A stretch of 64,000 nucleotides of DNA from the NCBI GenBank assembly GCA_900708905.1, contig CAADRB010000002.1, positions 2,207,830-2,271,829 of the forward strand. The letters are read 5' to 3'. Shown here piece by piece: positions 40,001 through 50,908 of this stretch. The position numbers and the translations under genes were made by a program. Under the pieces are notes generated by a model. That model ran no database searches. It was not told the DNA's origin and was given only the letters and a program-made list of their open reading frames with translations. Numbering within the stretch: the stretch's first letter is position 1; the number at the start of each line of letters is the position of its first letter. This stretch comes from Hymenolepis diminuta. Taxonomy: Eukaryota > Platyhelminthes > Cestoda > Cyclophyllidea > Hymenolepididae.

Positions 40001-43000
40001 TAGTATGAAATCAATATGGCTAAGTTTGGAATAAATGTGGTCATGTCAATTATAAATTACTGACTTTAAATCCCTACAACCAGTTACAGTTACGAACCCA
40101 CCAACTCACAATATCAGATATTCATAATATAGGTTGTTTAATTTGTACGCGTTCTAAAATCGTAAAGAAATTCGTTCGAATGAGGAAGAATTGAAGGGCG
40201 GACAATAAGGAACCTTACATAGATTAATTACTTTTTGGGAAAAATATTGTTTTCTTCTATGCAACAAATAAAGCGGATACAATAATTAATTGGATGTTCA
40301 ACGATTACTTTTTCCATGATTATTCCCAAAATCCTTCAATTATGACTGCTAATTAAGTTCCATATTTTATTGTTTTGTTCATTGAAACCAGAATATTCGT
40401 GTGTGATCTCCCTGTTTCTAACCAGCCGCCAGGACTCGAGATTATGGGAAGAATGAAACTGCATGAAGAATTTAGCCACTCCGTTTTCATTTGCAAAAAT
40501 TTATTGATTTAAAACATTAACTAATGGCGACGGACATAACATACACTTCGACTGATTGCCCGTCTAGTTGATGACCAATTTTCTGTACCTGTCATATAAT
40601 TGTTAATGTCGATAGTGTAGATTGCTGGAACCGCATACCCTTAACTTATACACCATATGCTGTGTTGCCTCTCATTAAATAGCATTGTTTATTTTTTGGT
40701 GGTAGGTAGTAAGGTGTGAGAGTGATATTATTGAGAATAAACTGAGTATGCATTTTTTAAACATTTAGGAAGGGAGCACTTAAAGTGTTGAAGGCAAGTG
40801 TTCTATAAATAGGATGTCGACTCTTGCGAACGTGTTTTCATTTATCATGTTTATCTTAATTTGGATATGAATTTCTAATTATATGAAGCAAAACTCAAAT
40901 AACTGAATTGATTTAGATGTAATTCTTAAGAGAAATCGAATGTGCCGACGACTTCGCAGTACTCGCTCTTATTCATGTTCAATGAACATCTAGGCCATAA
41001 ATTTTATGAAACACCTGGTGTGACAGATGGGCAATCAATTGAATGGAAATTAATAATCACATGTAGACGCTCCAAGTATAACTCGGTGATATGTTGATAT
41101 TGTTGAGGCGCGGATTAAAAACACGACAGTCCTATTTTATTTCAATCTACGTTTTTATTTCATTCCCAACACAGTTGTACTCTGTGTGGATGACTTGCCT
41201 CCAGTTCTCTTGGCTTGTGGTCCCGCGTTCTGCCGATTGAGTTGTGCGTTCCCCAATCTAGGTCATTGCATTGTTCACATTCTCCTCTACGTTATGGCTA
41301 ACCTAGCTGACGCTCTTGCCATATCCGGTGACTCGCGACTCTACGATGACCTTGTACGACGTATTTCCGCTCTCACGCCCGACGCCACAGAGAACGAAGG
41401 TATGTCATTTGACTTCTGTTGAATAAAAATGAATAGTTTATATCCAAGATTTATTGCTAATTATCTCAAAATTTGCATTTTTTTAAAAATGTACTAAATT
41501 GCAGCATCGTTGCCCTGCATAACTATCACTACTGTAATCCCATATTATTAGTGAGTTCTGGGATTTATGGCTATTTTGGAGGCTAAACAGGTTATAGCAA
41601 GTGGCGAGCACACATTATCTACCGTCTCTAACGTTTTCACAAGACCACTAGTAAAAAAGTCTTCGGTTTCTCAAGAAACGGTCGATTACTCAATTCTTTA
41701 CAAAATTTTGGAGAACTTATTGGTGGAAACAAAGGTTCTTTATGCAAAAATTGAGGCTAAAATTTATCAACGTTTTTAACGCACCTATAACCACTGTTTC
41801 TCCAAATTCTTCTGAAAACTCTACTCAATCTTCGGCTGTACCTGTTGTGAGTCATAAGCATAACAACGCGAAGATAGTGGAAAACTAGGTAAATTCGGCA
41901 CACATCGTGGATAAGCCTGAGAATGAACTGTTTTCAGAATTGAATTTTTGGAAGGCGTAGCGTGTGAAATGGTGTTTTTTTCACACTCTTTCCTTATCGA
42001 GTTGAATTTGAAAACATGTCTTGGCATTTTCCTGTTTGTAAGTGTTGGTTAAGATTAGCTTTTTGCAGCATGAGTTGAACATGTTTTTCCATATTAGATG
42101 TTGTTGTCTTAATTTGACTTTCTTAATCACTCTTAATCGTGGAGTAGCTGTATTCTTTTGCAAATCTGACTTATGTCCCTTGGATCTGTCAAGTTAAAGT
42201 GGCTTTCAAAATCTCAATTTACGATGTCATTTGTTCTACATTCTGCGAGCCCGCCTCTTGCAGTAAAGTCATACGTAATAATGTGGTCTGTCAATTTCAT
42301 ATGTACTTCTGGCTATCTAGTGAGGTCATTAGAAATATTGTGGTACCACCCATTTGGATTCCTACATCATTGAAAGTTCACACACATCATAGGGAAGACG
42401 TTACTCAAATTGACAAATAGTAATGATAATGGGTTTACGTCAGTTATATACTGATCAAAGTGATGGAGGATTTTGTTATCATTCTTAGGTTGAGAGACAA
42501 ATGCGCTCTTTCAATTTGAAATAACGGACCGGAAACGTCAATTTTTGTTCTTACTTTCATAAATTTTGTTGGTACTGTCAAAATTTACATGTTCATTTTT
42601 TTTACCATGTCTATAGTCGATAGGTCATTTTTGTAAGTGGCATAAACGGTATCTGAATGAAATTCTATCTTCTCTTTATTGTTTAAGAAGAGTTAATTGG
42701 AACAATAGTGTGTCGACGAAGAAGTGTTCACATCTTTGTGCACCTCTGTCAAGTCAAAGGTCACGAGATCAATGCTCATCGGTGTTTATCCAGAGATGAG
42801 AGTGGGCTAATTGCGGTGGTTAAGAGAGGGGTGGCTGAATGTTTATTATAAAAACAGCTTCAAGTCAAGTGCTGTTGGTACTTTTCGTGATGAGTTTGGG
42901 AATCGCTACAAATGACTTTCCGAAGTATTCCACAGAATCTTTCACCAGGGCATTACTTTGTTGCTAACAATATTTACTGCTCCTGCAACCGTTAAAATGC

Positions 43001-43933
43001 AGCCAAATGTGCTGTCAAAAAACTCATTTCATTTTAATTGTTTGAAGGTATTCGAGAGATCACCAAAATTTGTTTCCTTAGTATATTCTTTTATTTTATC
43101 AGTATATTCTATTATCTTTGTAGGCCTAAAATAATTCTTAACGACATTTAAGCGCCTGTCAAGTTGAAAATCGTAGGTTAGATCTGAGAGTTTGTTTTCT
43201 TAAATCAATTATTTGATTAGTTTTACAAATTGGGACGATATGAATAGGATTTAAAATATGTTTACCCTTTATATTTTCATTTATTAGCCTATCATGATTG
43301 ATCGTTAAATTAAGCGGTGTTAGATATTTTTTATCCCCGGCAGATCTTTTTGTCCAAATCATATTTTAGTACGACCACTAAATTACACGTTTCCCAACTC
43401 AGAAGCCACAAGGTCCGATGTTTATCGATGTGGATAGTCAACCACTCTGTTTAAGATTAGTCAATAAGAGGGGTGGTGAAATGAGTCTCTCATAAGAGAA
43501 TCGTTAAAGGATGCCTTCTACCCATGTCAAATATTGCTGTCACCTACCTTAATGGACTTGGGAAAATACTTCCAATTATGCGCCGCAGTCTATAGTCTTC
43601 TTGTTTTCGAGACTGGATCTTACTCGTTGAGTCTGCTGTCTGGATCACATCATAATGTAGTTAGACTAAGAGTTGGCCTAGATGTAATACTTAAATATCG
43701 TGTTCTTTTTCTAATCTTAAGATGCCATTTTTGAGAACTTGGAGCAGCTGGACAATGGATTGAAGATTCTGCCAAAATTAAAGGATTTGACACGAGTAGA
43801 GAAGTACTATGTGGCCTCCTTGAACGCGATGCGGTGGTTCAATCGTGTTGTCCAATTCTCTTCCCTCCAAGGACGAATCTACATACCTCCTGGTTTAGAA
43901 CACCTCCCCCGCCTTTACAAATCTCAATATTAA
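25094..43933 (+). CDS. INTS2: Integrator complex subunit 2
   Basis: INTS2 is a core helical-repeat subunit of the nuclear Integrator complex, which cleaves snRNA 3' ends and terminates paused RNA polymerase II. Nineteen exons join in phase: 25094-25350, 25385-25505, 25543-25642, 25683-25936, 25974-26132, 26211-26371, 29713-29841, 29881-30154, 30222-30732, 31734-31860, 31931-32115, 34958-35225, 36221-36346, 36427-36805, 37173-37283, 38447-38557, 38640-38745, 41175-41399 and 43722-43933. They give about 1271 residues (human 1204). Diagnostic segments are NLPIHCVNELL...VHIKGWVYRQICE, LLFLYYMLFIYDQELMN, DAIPITYLLQYA, VVHLLLEMCLPTEEEK and NLREVENSVCFLIQNLL, all in human order. Extra Gly/Ser/Ala-rich sequence occurs after the YRQICE region, and a Gln/Pro-rich stretch precedes HLLLEMCLPTEEEK. 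The frame is open upstream to a GTG at 25073; 25094 is the first ATG. The first four introns are 34-40 nt, and later ones reach 3.3 kb. Confidence 0.92.
27225..27345 (+). repeat. Intronic repeat, shared with 36925-37055
   Basis: This part of INTS2 intron 6 shares blocks with part of INTS2 intron 14: TTCTGACATGT.GCGT, GAAAGTC and GTTTAA..GC.TAG spaced alike. The similarity is moderate. It is probably a decayed mobile element of unknown type. Confidence 0.4.
28900..29420 (-). mobile_element. Endonuclease fragment of a non-LTR retrotransposon
   Basis: On the minus strand a broken reading resembles the apurinic-like endonuclease domain of non-LTR (LINE) elements. Segments in order are a SNRLAIIIINLA-like strand (about 29340), IIIMGDFNCQLGQD near 29229-29190 (GDFN is the conserved metal and phosphate motif) and LLSFCEGNDL near 29145, with later pieces frameshifted. 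No reverse transcriptase is recognisable nearby, so this is a truncated dead copy. It sits antisense in intron 6 of INTS2. Confidence 0.65.
31490..31650 (-). repeat. SINE-like dispersed repeat in INTS2 intron 9
   Basis: The core CGGTGCGGCCACTTCATTGA followed by CTGGGTGTGCATCGGTA recurs in diverged form at 57025-57160 and 62812-62935. The upstream block GAAACTCGATTTCTG recurs near 58103. In the better preserved copies the opposite strand has tRNA-like internal promoter boxes, so the family is likely a SINE. The borders are approximate. Confidence 0.4.
34255..34530 (-). repeat. Solo LTR remnant in INTS2 intron 11
   Basis: The reverse complement matches the gypsy-type LTR left part: CGAGTAAC, then AGAATTGAATAGGCCAAA, a GA-rich block ending GGGAAGC and TGAGTCACTTGG. 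It lies antisense to INTS2, like the copy in the MDH intron. No internal coding sequence flanks it. Confidence 0.5.
36925..37055 (+). repeat. Intronic repeat, shared with 27225-27345
   Basis: This stretch of INTS2 intron 14 pairs with the one in intron 6 described above, in the same orientation. The class is unknown. Confidence 0.4.
39590..39925 (+). repeat. Decayed repeat with imperfect tandem units
   Basis: Part of INTS2 intron 17 resembles the GA-rich part of the gypsy-type LTR (AGAATTGAATAAGGC..). It also holds two imperfect direct copies of an ACACTTATGATTGGAT..A unit near 39832 and 39885. It could be another LTR remnant; the assignment is weak. Confidence 0.3.
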
Positions 43934-44648
43934 CTGTAGTGTGTCCTTTTCCTTTTGTACAGCCCACTCCTTTTTGTCTTGTTTAATACACCCTCGTTTG
44001 GGTATACTTGAATTTCTAGACCGACTGTTTATTGGGGGTCCAGTAGATTTGTATTTATTGCGTATTGATCGTAAAGAAGAGCTATATGAGTGTCATCAAA
44101 TGTTCTTATCTAATGAATGCTTTATACTTTTACTTTTGTACTTATGCAGTGCTATTTTGGGATATATTGCTTCGTAATTCTATTGAATAAGGTTTCCTCT
44201 TTTCCAGACGGATTATGGAACATTAATCATGGGTACATCCAAGACACTTACTAAAAAGCTAGGTTGTTAACGATTTTTGAAAACAAATTAAGATAATAAG
44301 GAAAAATTCTGGTGAATATATTTGTGAAATCATATTTGAGTCGAACAATCCGAGAACCATTAGTTAACATTATTATGATCAGTTCAATTTCTTTGCGGTT
44401 TGGTAAACCGCAAATGATACATTAACCATAGACACGCAACAGCCAATTAACAATAAATTTAAAAATCATATGTTTAATGGGTTGGATATCCAGTCCTCAT
44501 TGCGACTGCTATTTTGAAATCATAACTATTTGGCCTGAATTTGCATTTACAAAATCGAGTAAACTTGAAACAAAAGATCAAACAATAGCAGATGCATTAA
44601 ATGCCTGATCAAACTGATATAAATTTACAGAAGAAAAGGGATGAGAAT
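43934..44648. other. Intergenic region between INTS2 and RPIA stops
   Basis: The two genes converge here. The stretch should hold both 3' UTRs. I see no further exon and no RNA gene. Confidence 0.55.
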
Positions 44649-46173
44649 TTATTGATTGGGGTTTTTGATCACATTAACGCTACCGTCAGCCTTGCCAATG
44701 TAAGCCTGATGAGCGGTGCCGAGGAAAAGACCGGTTCCAACAACGCCTAAAATATAATAATGGAAGGGATCAAATAATAATAATACTTGATAAAGGGGAT
44801 ATACGTAAATTTTGGATATAATTCAAAACCGCTATTTGGACGAAAAATTTTGCCCAAGATAAGAAAACATAATCCTCTAACGAATTTAAATCTACCATTT
44901 TGAATATTTAAAAATTTATGAAAGGGGCATTAAACCGTCATCTATCCGAATGTCAACTATAGTTATTGGCATACTAGTCTACCTCTTAAGAGGGCCTTGG
45001 AGATAAGAATCTTCAATCAATTCTGAAAAAACCTAGAGTACTAGCCTCAGTAAATTCCCGAAAATTTTAAGTTCTCACAATAAGTTTGATACTATGAGCT
45101 TAAAAACGAACAAGATATAGGGTTAAACTTCTCATTCCATAGCCAGGTGTATTCCTCTTTACCAAAAAAATAAACATTAAATAATTATAAAGCATAAGGC
45201 ACGTGCAAATTTTACGAAGATACGAAATTATTATTACTAGACTACTTACCGGGAATAAGATGTAGGTCAACATTAACTTGTTGCCAATCGATGGACGGCG
45301 TTGGATCGAATTTCCAATCCATAATGAAATTTCCATTGTCACTGACAACAGGTCCCTATGTTACAAGAAAAAAACAAACCAAAATCATCGAAGTATAAAA
45401 CGCTAAATTTGTGATAATTAGAAAATATACCATTTTCGAAACACCCATTCTCAAATTGGCTTCGCCACCCCATCGTTTTTCAATTTCCATTTTTATTGTC
45501 GTAGCAGCCATTGGGATCACCTCAATAGGAAGACCACGTTTCCAATGTTCGCCAAGATACTTTGACAATTTCCTAGCAAAAGCATTTAAAAATATTTAAT
45601 TACTATTACCCTTCGTCAGCCACCGCAATAAAAATCTTTGAATTAGCATCGACAATCTTTTCTTGAATAAGGCAACCACCACCGCCTTTTATCGAATCGA
45701 AATCGGGGGTGATTTCGTCAACACCATCAAAAGCAACATCTAACTAAAACCAATGTAAGACAATAATAATAATAAATACCAGAGGATAGTCAGTTAGAGA
45801 AGTAAGTGGTAAATTGGCTTTCTTTATCAATTGAAGAGCCTAAGGAGTATTACTACGAAAGATAAAAGTACTTGAAAAGAAGTTGGAACACACTGGATTT
45901 TATATCCATTCTTTTTAACAAGTTCGGATATCCTATCAACTGCATAAACAACAGTTGTGCCACTTCCGATACCAACGATTTGACCATCCTAATAATTAAA
46001 TTTCAGATAATCTCTAAAATTACTTTAAGCCACTCATCGACAGCCCTGTAGGCAGCACACTTTTTTCCAGCTTCAACGTTTGACAACAAACTCATCTCTC
46101 GAATACCGACAGACACTGGTAGAAATACTGCCTGCCTGAAAAAATGGCTGATGACGCTGGCGCGAAATAGCAT
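44649..46173 (-). CDS. RPIA: Ribose-5-phosphate isomerase A
   Basis: RPIA interconverts ribulose 5-phosphate and ribose 5-phosphate in the non-oxidative pentose phosphate pathway. The minus-strand exons are 46173-46024, 45988-45872, 45839-45780, 45743-45610, 45572-45431, 45355-45250 and 44746-44649, in phase, giving 268 residues. Family signatures are [16 protein letters not shown] (about 54-69, phosphate loop), VAFDGVDE (about 112-119, catalytic Asp residues), [14 protein letters not shown] (about 127-140), PIEVIPMAA and [14 protein letters not shown], ending [15 protein letters not shown]. The first ATG (46173) adds a 26-residue hydrophobic and basic leader. A second in-frame ATG at 46095 would give 242 residues, starting at the usual domain edge. 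Which is used cannot be decided here. Five introns are 32-75 nt and the last is 503 nt. Confidence 0.93.
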
Positions 46174-47734
46174 CGTGACCTTATGGTATATAAAGAGTCA
46201 ATGTAAACAAATTAAATTAACAAAAGCTTTGTTCCATAAGAACGAGAAAAAACGAATTATTTTTGCTTATTTATTTCTTTTCATTAGCCGAAACTACAGT
46301 AAACAAATTAATGTACATGGATACGGCTTCAAATAGTTTTACGAGAGACTCCTAAAATAAGACTGAATAAAGTCATTAGCGTTAAATATCCCCGAACAAA
46401 ATTATAAATTTGGGTGGTCTTAATATAAAAATATTAGATAATGTATATAGTTTAATTTAGTAGAAAAAATACGTTTTTGTTTGTGGGCTTGAAAGCGGAT
46501 ACAGCTAAATATCATCCTTCGGGCATACTGTAATATATATAACCTATGTAGAGGATGTATTATAATCCTTCCTAATTACAACTTATCTGCATTTCATGAA
46601 CGAGATAGAGAAGAAGTATAGTGACTACTCATAGAAGAGCTTTACTGAGAAAAGTGAGAAAGACTAGCAGAGATTCTCGAAGTTCGGACGTAAGATGTGG
46701 TGAGTGTAGTGAGCATAGCGAGAAAGATTATGTATAAGCGCCGCTATTGGTGCCTACCTATAAGAGAACTAATCAGAAGGAAGCTGCTATAGCCAGCAGG
46801 TGTCTATCAACACCTCGCGATTAGAAATGATTGACTGGCAATTAGGTCTTCACTATAGCATCCGCAGGTGGTCCCGTTGTGTTTGCATATTTGCACATAG
46901 ATATCTAAACAGATGTCGATTGTCACGCCGAGACATTGACAACGAGATCTGACTGATGTCTAACGAACAAATGTTTTGTATATAAACCTAACTTACTAAT
47001 TGGAAAATTGAGGTGGCTTGTCTGACACCTTCAAACTGATCTGGCGACATGAGTGACTTGGCTAATTCCATCCATCTGATTGATTTGGTCCGATAGATCT
47101 TCTCTCGTTATAACAGAAACGAACTTTTAAGCAGGATATTACTGTCCACCAAGAAATGTTTTAAGTCACAATAAAGACGTCAGTGTGTGGGCATTATTTT
47201 CCAAGGATATGATAAATTGGACAGAATAAGTAAAAGGACCTATGGTCACAACTCATTGGTGTAGTCGAAAACATCCATGGGCGGAGAATATGGACAGCAC
47301 ACACTCTGGAGTTACAGCCAAAATAGGAAAAGGCACTTTAATGAATAGAGAACATAGAAAACGCATACTATTGTGCGCAAATGAATCAAATAAATTACCT
47401 TTTCAGGAATTTATATAGACCTAAAGATAACCGAAAAATTACTATTGCGATTTAGGACAAAAGAAAAAGGTCCGAATTATTTCTAAAAATTATTTCGACT
47501 AGTTTTAGTGCATGATTGCCAAAGTCCAGTATTCATAAAAACTTTGAATCAGAATTTAAACAATCACTGTTCGGATATCGGAACATTTTGTCCTTTGTCA
47601 GTTTAAATGCAAAACATCTTGTAGCAACGCTCATTCATGAACCAAGCAGGAACAAATCAACGGTCGAAATATTCAATTGTCCCAGAATCAATGGTTATAA
47701 GTATTATGGCATCAAACCAGTTAATTAATCAAAT

Positions 47735-47790
47735 ATGCAGACATACGCATATATATATGTATATATATACATATGCATATTATATGCTTT
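47735..47790. repeat. TA/CATA microsatellite
   Basis: This is a simple alternating purine-pyrimidine tract made of ATATATATGTATATATATAC units with CATATG interruptions. It is largely self-complementary. Confidence 0.75.
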
Positions 47791-48316
47791 TTGGAGCAGG
47801 TACAAAAAACTGAAGAAAAAACACTATATATATATACTTATCAAATCACCTTGCATAAGTTGCAGCATTACACACATTTTTAATTTTGATATACGAGATT
47901 CGCATTTCTGTATCCTTTCTAACGGGATGTCTGAAATAGAGTCAATCCAACTTATATAGAAGAAAAAATTAATTGGTCATGAAGGCCTACATCCATTCTT
48001 TGGTCAATTTTCCTATTTCTATGAAAATTCAAATAAAATCCATATCTCAAATATCCATTGGACATAGTCACTTGTGTTAATTGAAAAATAATGGCTTTAC
48101 ACTGTATTTTATCTGAGTAAATTATTATTTTATTATTACCTTTTGTTAATAATTTTTATAGAAGTTTTCAATGACACAAAATGAAAGATAAAGCAGAGAT
48201 AGTTGCCTTTATGCTTGAGGTTTTAATATATTTCAAAGATACTTAAAATCCCAAAACATACGTTAATTTGTCATCCTTAAGTTGCAAATATCAATTTAAT
48301 TTAACAGATTCTGCTT

Positions 48317-48604
48317 TAACCTAACCAACTAGGAGTTCGGGTAGTAATCTAGCAGAGCGAACAATCTAGAAAACTCGGTAATATAGCAACTTAACACAGA
48401 AGCTAATAACCCATGGCAGATAAGAAGGCACGTTATAGTCAACACGAGTGTATTAATGAGACTCACTCTCAATCGGTATCGGCTTAAACAAATTAGAATA
48501 ATTATCAAGTATCTTTTATCGGTGGGGAAATAAAGAGAGAAATTACATTTTTATTTATAGAAGAAATATTGGGAACGGGGGAAGATAATTATCATTTCTT
48601 CTAA
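48317..48604 (+). repeat. Hairpin-ended dispersed repeat, copy B
   Basis: This copy matches the one ending at 24299 with eight substitutions over 279 bp. The 10-bp hairpin arms are intact at 48558-48567 and 48594-48603. It ends 449 bp before the CHRAC1 start codon, in the gene's own orientation. Confidence 0.8.
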
Positions 48605-49053
48605 TAGTTTCATAATGAAACCTCTTTGGTTATAATTTCTTATCAATTCTATGCTAATTCATTCTACCGTGTGTTGGTTTTAGCGAATTTGAAGTTAATA
48701 TTATTTTTACATGGGGATTTTTTACTCCTAAACACATATTCCCTAACTTTTTCAATTGATTTCCCCCTATAATTTTATTTGTCTTAGCATAGGAAGCAAT
48801 GAATCAGAGCTCAAACCCGTCCCTGTCAATCAACTAAGCTCCTGCCGCATAATATATTTATCAAAAAGTATATGGTAAACCAGTGATCGATTAATTAGGT
48901 AAATATCATTCTAAAACAAAATATATGGATGCAACATAATTTTATTAAAAATTTTAATTCTCAATTATATATCTTAGACTTATCTGCGATATTGTGTATA
49001 TCAAGGTCACACATTGAGGAATCTTAACCTATTTAGACATAACTCGTTGAAAG

Positions 49054-49415
49054 ATGCAGGATACAAGCTCTAAAGATGAACTTTGTGATATCCCTCTCTG
49101 CATTTCTTCTTCAAGAATGCGCAACATGATGAAAAGTTCTCCAGAAGTAGACTGCGTTAGCAGTGATGCAGTAATAGCAATGATTAAAGCAACAGTGAGT
49201 ACATTGTACATTCATTAATAATTGAATAGGAATTATTCGTAAAGGAAATGGTCCTTTTATCGAAGCCGCGAGAAAGTAACGAAATAAACTACAAAGAATT
49301 GTCTAGCATTCAAAATGTACATGATCGCTTTTCCTTTCTCTCCGATATACTCCCCCAAAAGATAACAGCCAAAGAGTGGAAAGAAAAGTATGAAAAACTG
49401 TTTGAGTTTTCATAA
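49054..49415 (+). CDS. CHRAC1: CHRAC1-like histone-fold protein
   Basis: CHRAC1 (CHRAC-15) pairs with a POLE3-type partner to form a histone-fold dimer in the ISWI/ACF chromatin-remodelling complex. Two exons, 49054-49194 and 49230-49415, are joined by a 35-nt GT-AG intron and give 108 residues. Residues about 13-50 read IPLCISSSRMRNMMKSSPEV...AVIAMIKATELFVKEM, close to the human LPISRIRVIMKSSPEV...AKATELFVQ. Then come ELSSIQ and FSFLSDILPQKI, matching the last histone-fold helix (FQFLADILPKKI). Human CHRAC1 has 131 residues and an acidic C-terminal tail; here the protein ends at KYEKLFEFS and the tail is missing. Both exons are short and easily overlooked. The gene converges on TRDMT1, with 65 bp between the stop codons. 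POLE4 is the main alternative, but the SSPEV and ILPxKI spellings favour CHRAC1. Confidence 0.85.
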
Positions 49416-49480
49416 CTCATGTTAATTTTTATTGTTTGTATGTAAATATTACTTAGATATTACACGATTTTCCATCTTCT

Positions 49481-50908
49481 TCATCGAGAAGCTGGTTCGG
49501 TTTCTTCTGAGGGAGAAAGTGTCCAGTGCATTATATGAGCGACAACCCGTACATTTAAGCTGTTACCAAGGAGTTTGAGTCTCTGCCTTTCTGTAACACT
49601 CGGTGGAAAATCTAAAATTTTATTAAGTTAGAAGGATGCATTTTACCAAAGCTATTTGGGAAGCACATAAATTTGACAATTTCTTTCGAGTGGAACCGCC
49701 TCAATGTAGGAAAATCACACTCACCATTATTCTTCATACGATCCTGTATAAAAATAGTATTTTGAAATTTTTAATGAATGCAAATTTCAGCAAGATCAGA
49801 AGGTAATTACCTTTGATACTACCAAAAACGAACCCGTCCCTTCATAACGTTGCGCATAACCTTTTGTAAAACAGCTCGTTTTGTGGCTATCAGGCTCGAC
49901 AATATCTAGAATACGATAGTACTTCTCGAGTGTGTCTTGTTCTAAATATAAATTCTCCTGTAGAGAGAGTCGTATTCAATTCTTTTCAACTTACAGGCAA
50001 TTCCTCATCTGTTAGCAAGTAATCTGAAACGGGATTGCAAAATGGCAGATACTCTCCGTAGTTATTTCCAATTGAAGTTATATGTCTGAAGCATGTAAAT
50101 AATAAAGTTCATCCTACCTACTTCACCTTTCCCGTGCAAACAACACATTCACATCCAGCCATCGGTTCGATATCGAAAACTGGTAGATGAATAATTTTTG
50201 CTTCGATATTTTCGAGAAAGCTTTGAGGATCCGTAACAGTTTCACCAAATTTAAACATGCTTTGCCCACTGCTTGTCCGTAGTTTAGCAACAAGATAATA
50301 TCGTAATCGACAGTTTGGAACACCAAATTGAAGGGGTGTTAATAGGAATTGCTGTTTAAATTTATTATTTAGCAAAAGTCGACGTACTCGAATGTCATAA
50401 TTGTTTTCAACAAGTGATTCGAGCAGCTTCTTCCAGATATCCGAACCTTCGAATCCCTTCACATTTTCGAGAAATATGGCGGGCGGTTTAACCCTGAAAT
50501 GATCATCAATTCGTCTGTACTGTCTTACTTTTTAATCAAACTAATTATAACGTATAACGAAGAGCTTCTACTATCCAAGCCCTGTTTTTGATTTCCCAAT
50601 CTAGTGAATGGTTGACAGGGCGGACTCATTGTCCATAAATCTGCATTGTAAGCACTACATTCCTTTTCTGACAAACTCTTGAAATATAACGGATTATACC
50701 ATTACCTCTATCGTTCGATTGGAAGCGTTAGAACAATTAAAGACCTTATTATATGTAAAGTTAGCACAGTCATTTATTTCAAAGGCCTTTACAACCTCGT
50801 GCATTAATCCAGAAGCTAAATAATTCTAATAGGTAATGACACAAAATTATTACTTTCGAGGGCTGCACGCATACCCCCTATGCCAGAGTAAAATTCCAGT
50901 GTCTTCAT
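49481..50908 (-). CDS. TRDMT1: tRNA (cytosine-5) methyltransferase DNMT2
   Basis: TRDMT1 methylates cytosine 38 of tRNA-Asp and related tRNAs, using S-adenosylmethionine. It has a DNA methyltransferase fold. The minus-strand exons are 50908-50854, 50815-50706, 50677-50529, 50493-50122, 50085-49995, 49957-49811, 49743-49647 and 49611-49481, giving 383 residues (human 391). Motif I is LEFYSGIGGMRAALE (about 4-18). The catalytic loop is SPPCQPFTRLG with Cys76. Motif VI is FLENVKGFE with Glu114. Motif VIII is FGVPNCRLRYYLVAKL. The DNMT2-specific CFTKGY motif sits at about 288-293, and the final motif is LLGNSLNVRVVAHIM. All key residues are present, so the enzyme is probably active. The seven introns are 28-67 nt; the second, 50705-50678, is only 28 nt. 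I chose that join because it restores phase and matches the spacing of the human protein. Confidence 0.93.

Larger units (their letters stand above)
46174..49053. other. Intergenic region between RPIA and CHRAC1
   Basis: No convincing exon is seen. The 46560-47160 part is less AT-rich than its surroundings and resembles a decayed mobile element, but I cannot assign it. A TA-rich microsatellite lies at 47735-47790 and the second hairpin-ended repeat at 48317-48604. Open frames at 47516-47728 and 47735-47959 look accidental. Confidence 0.5.
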
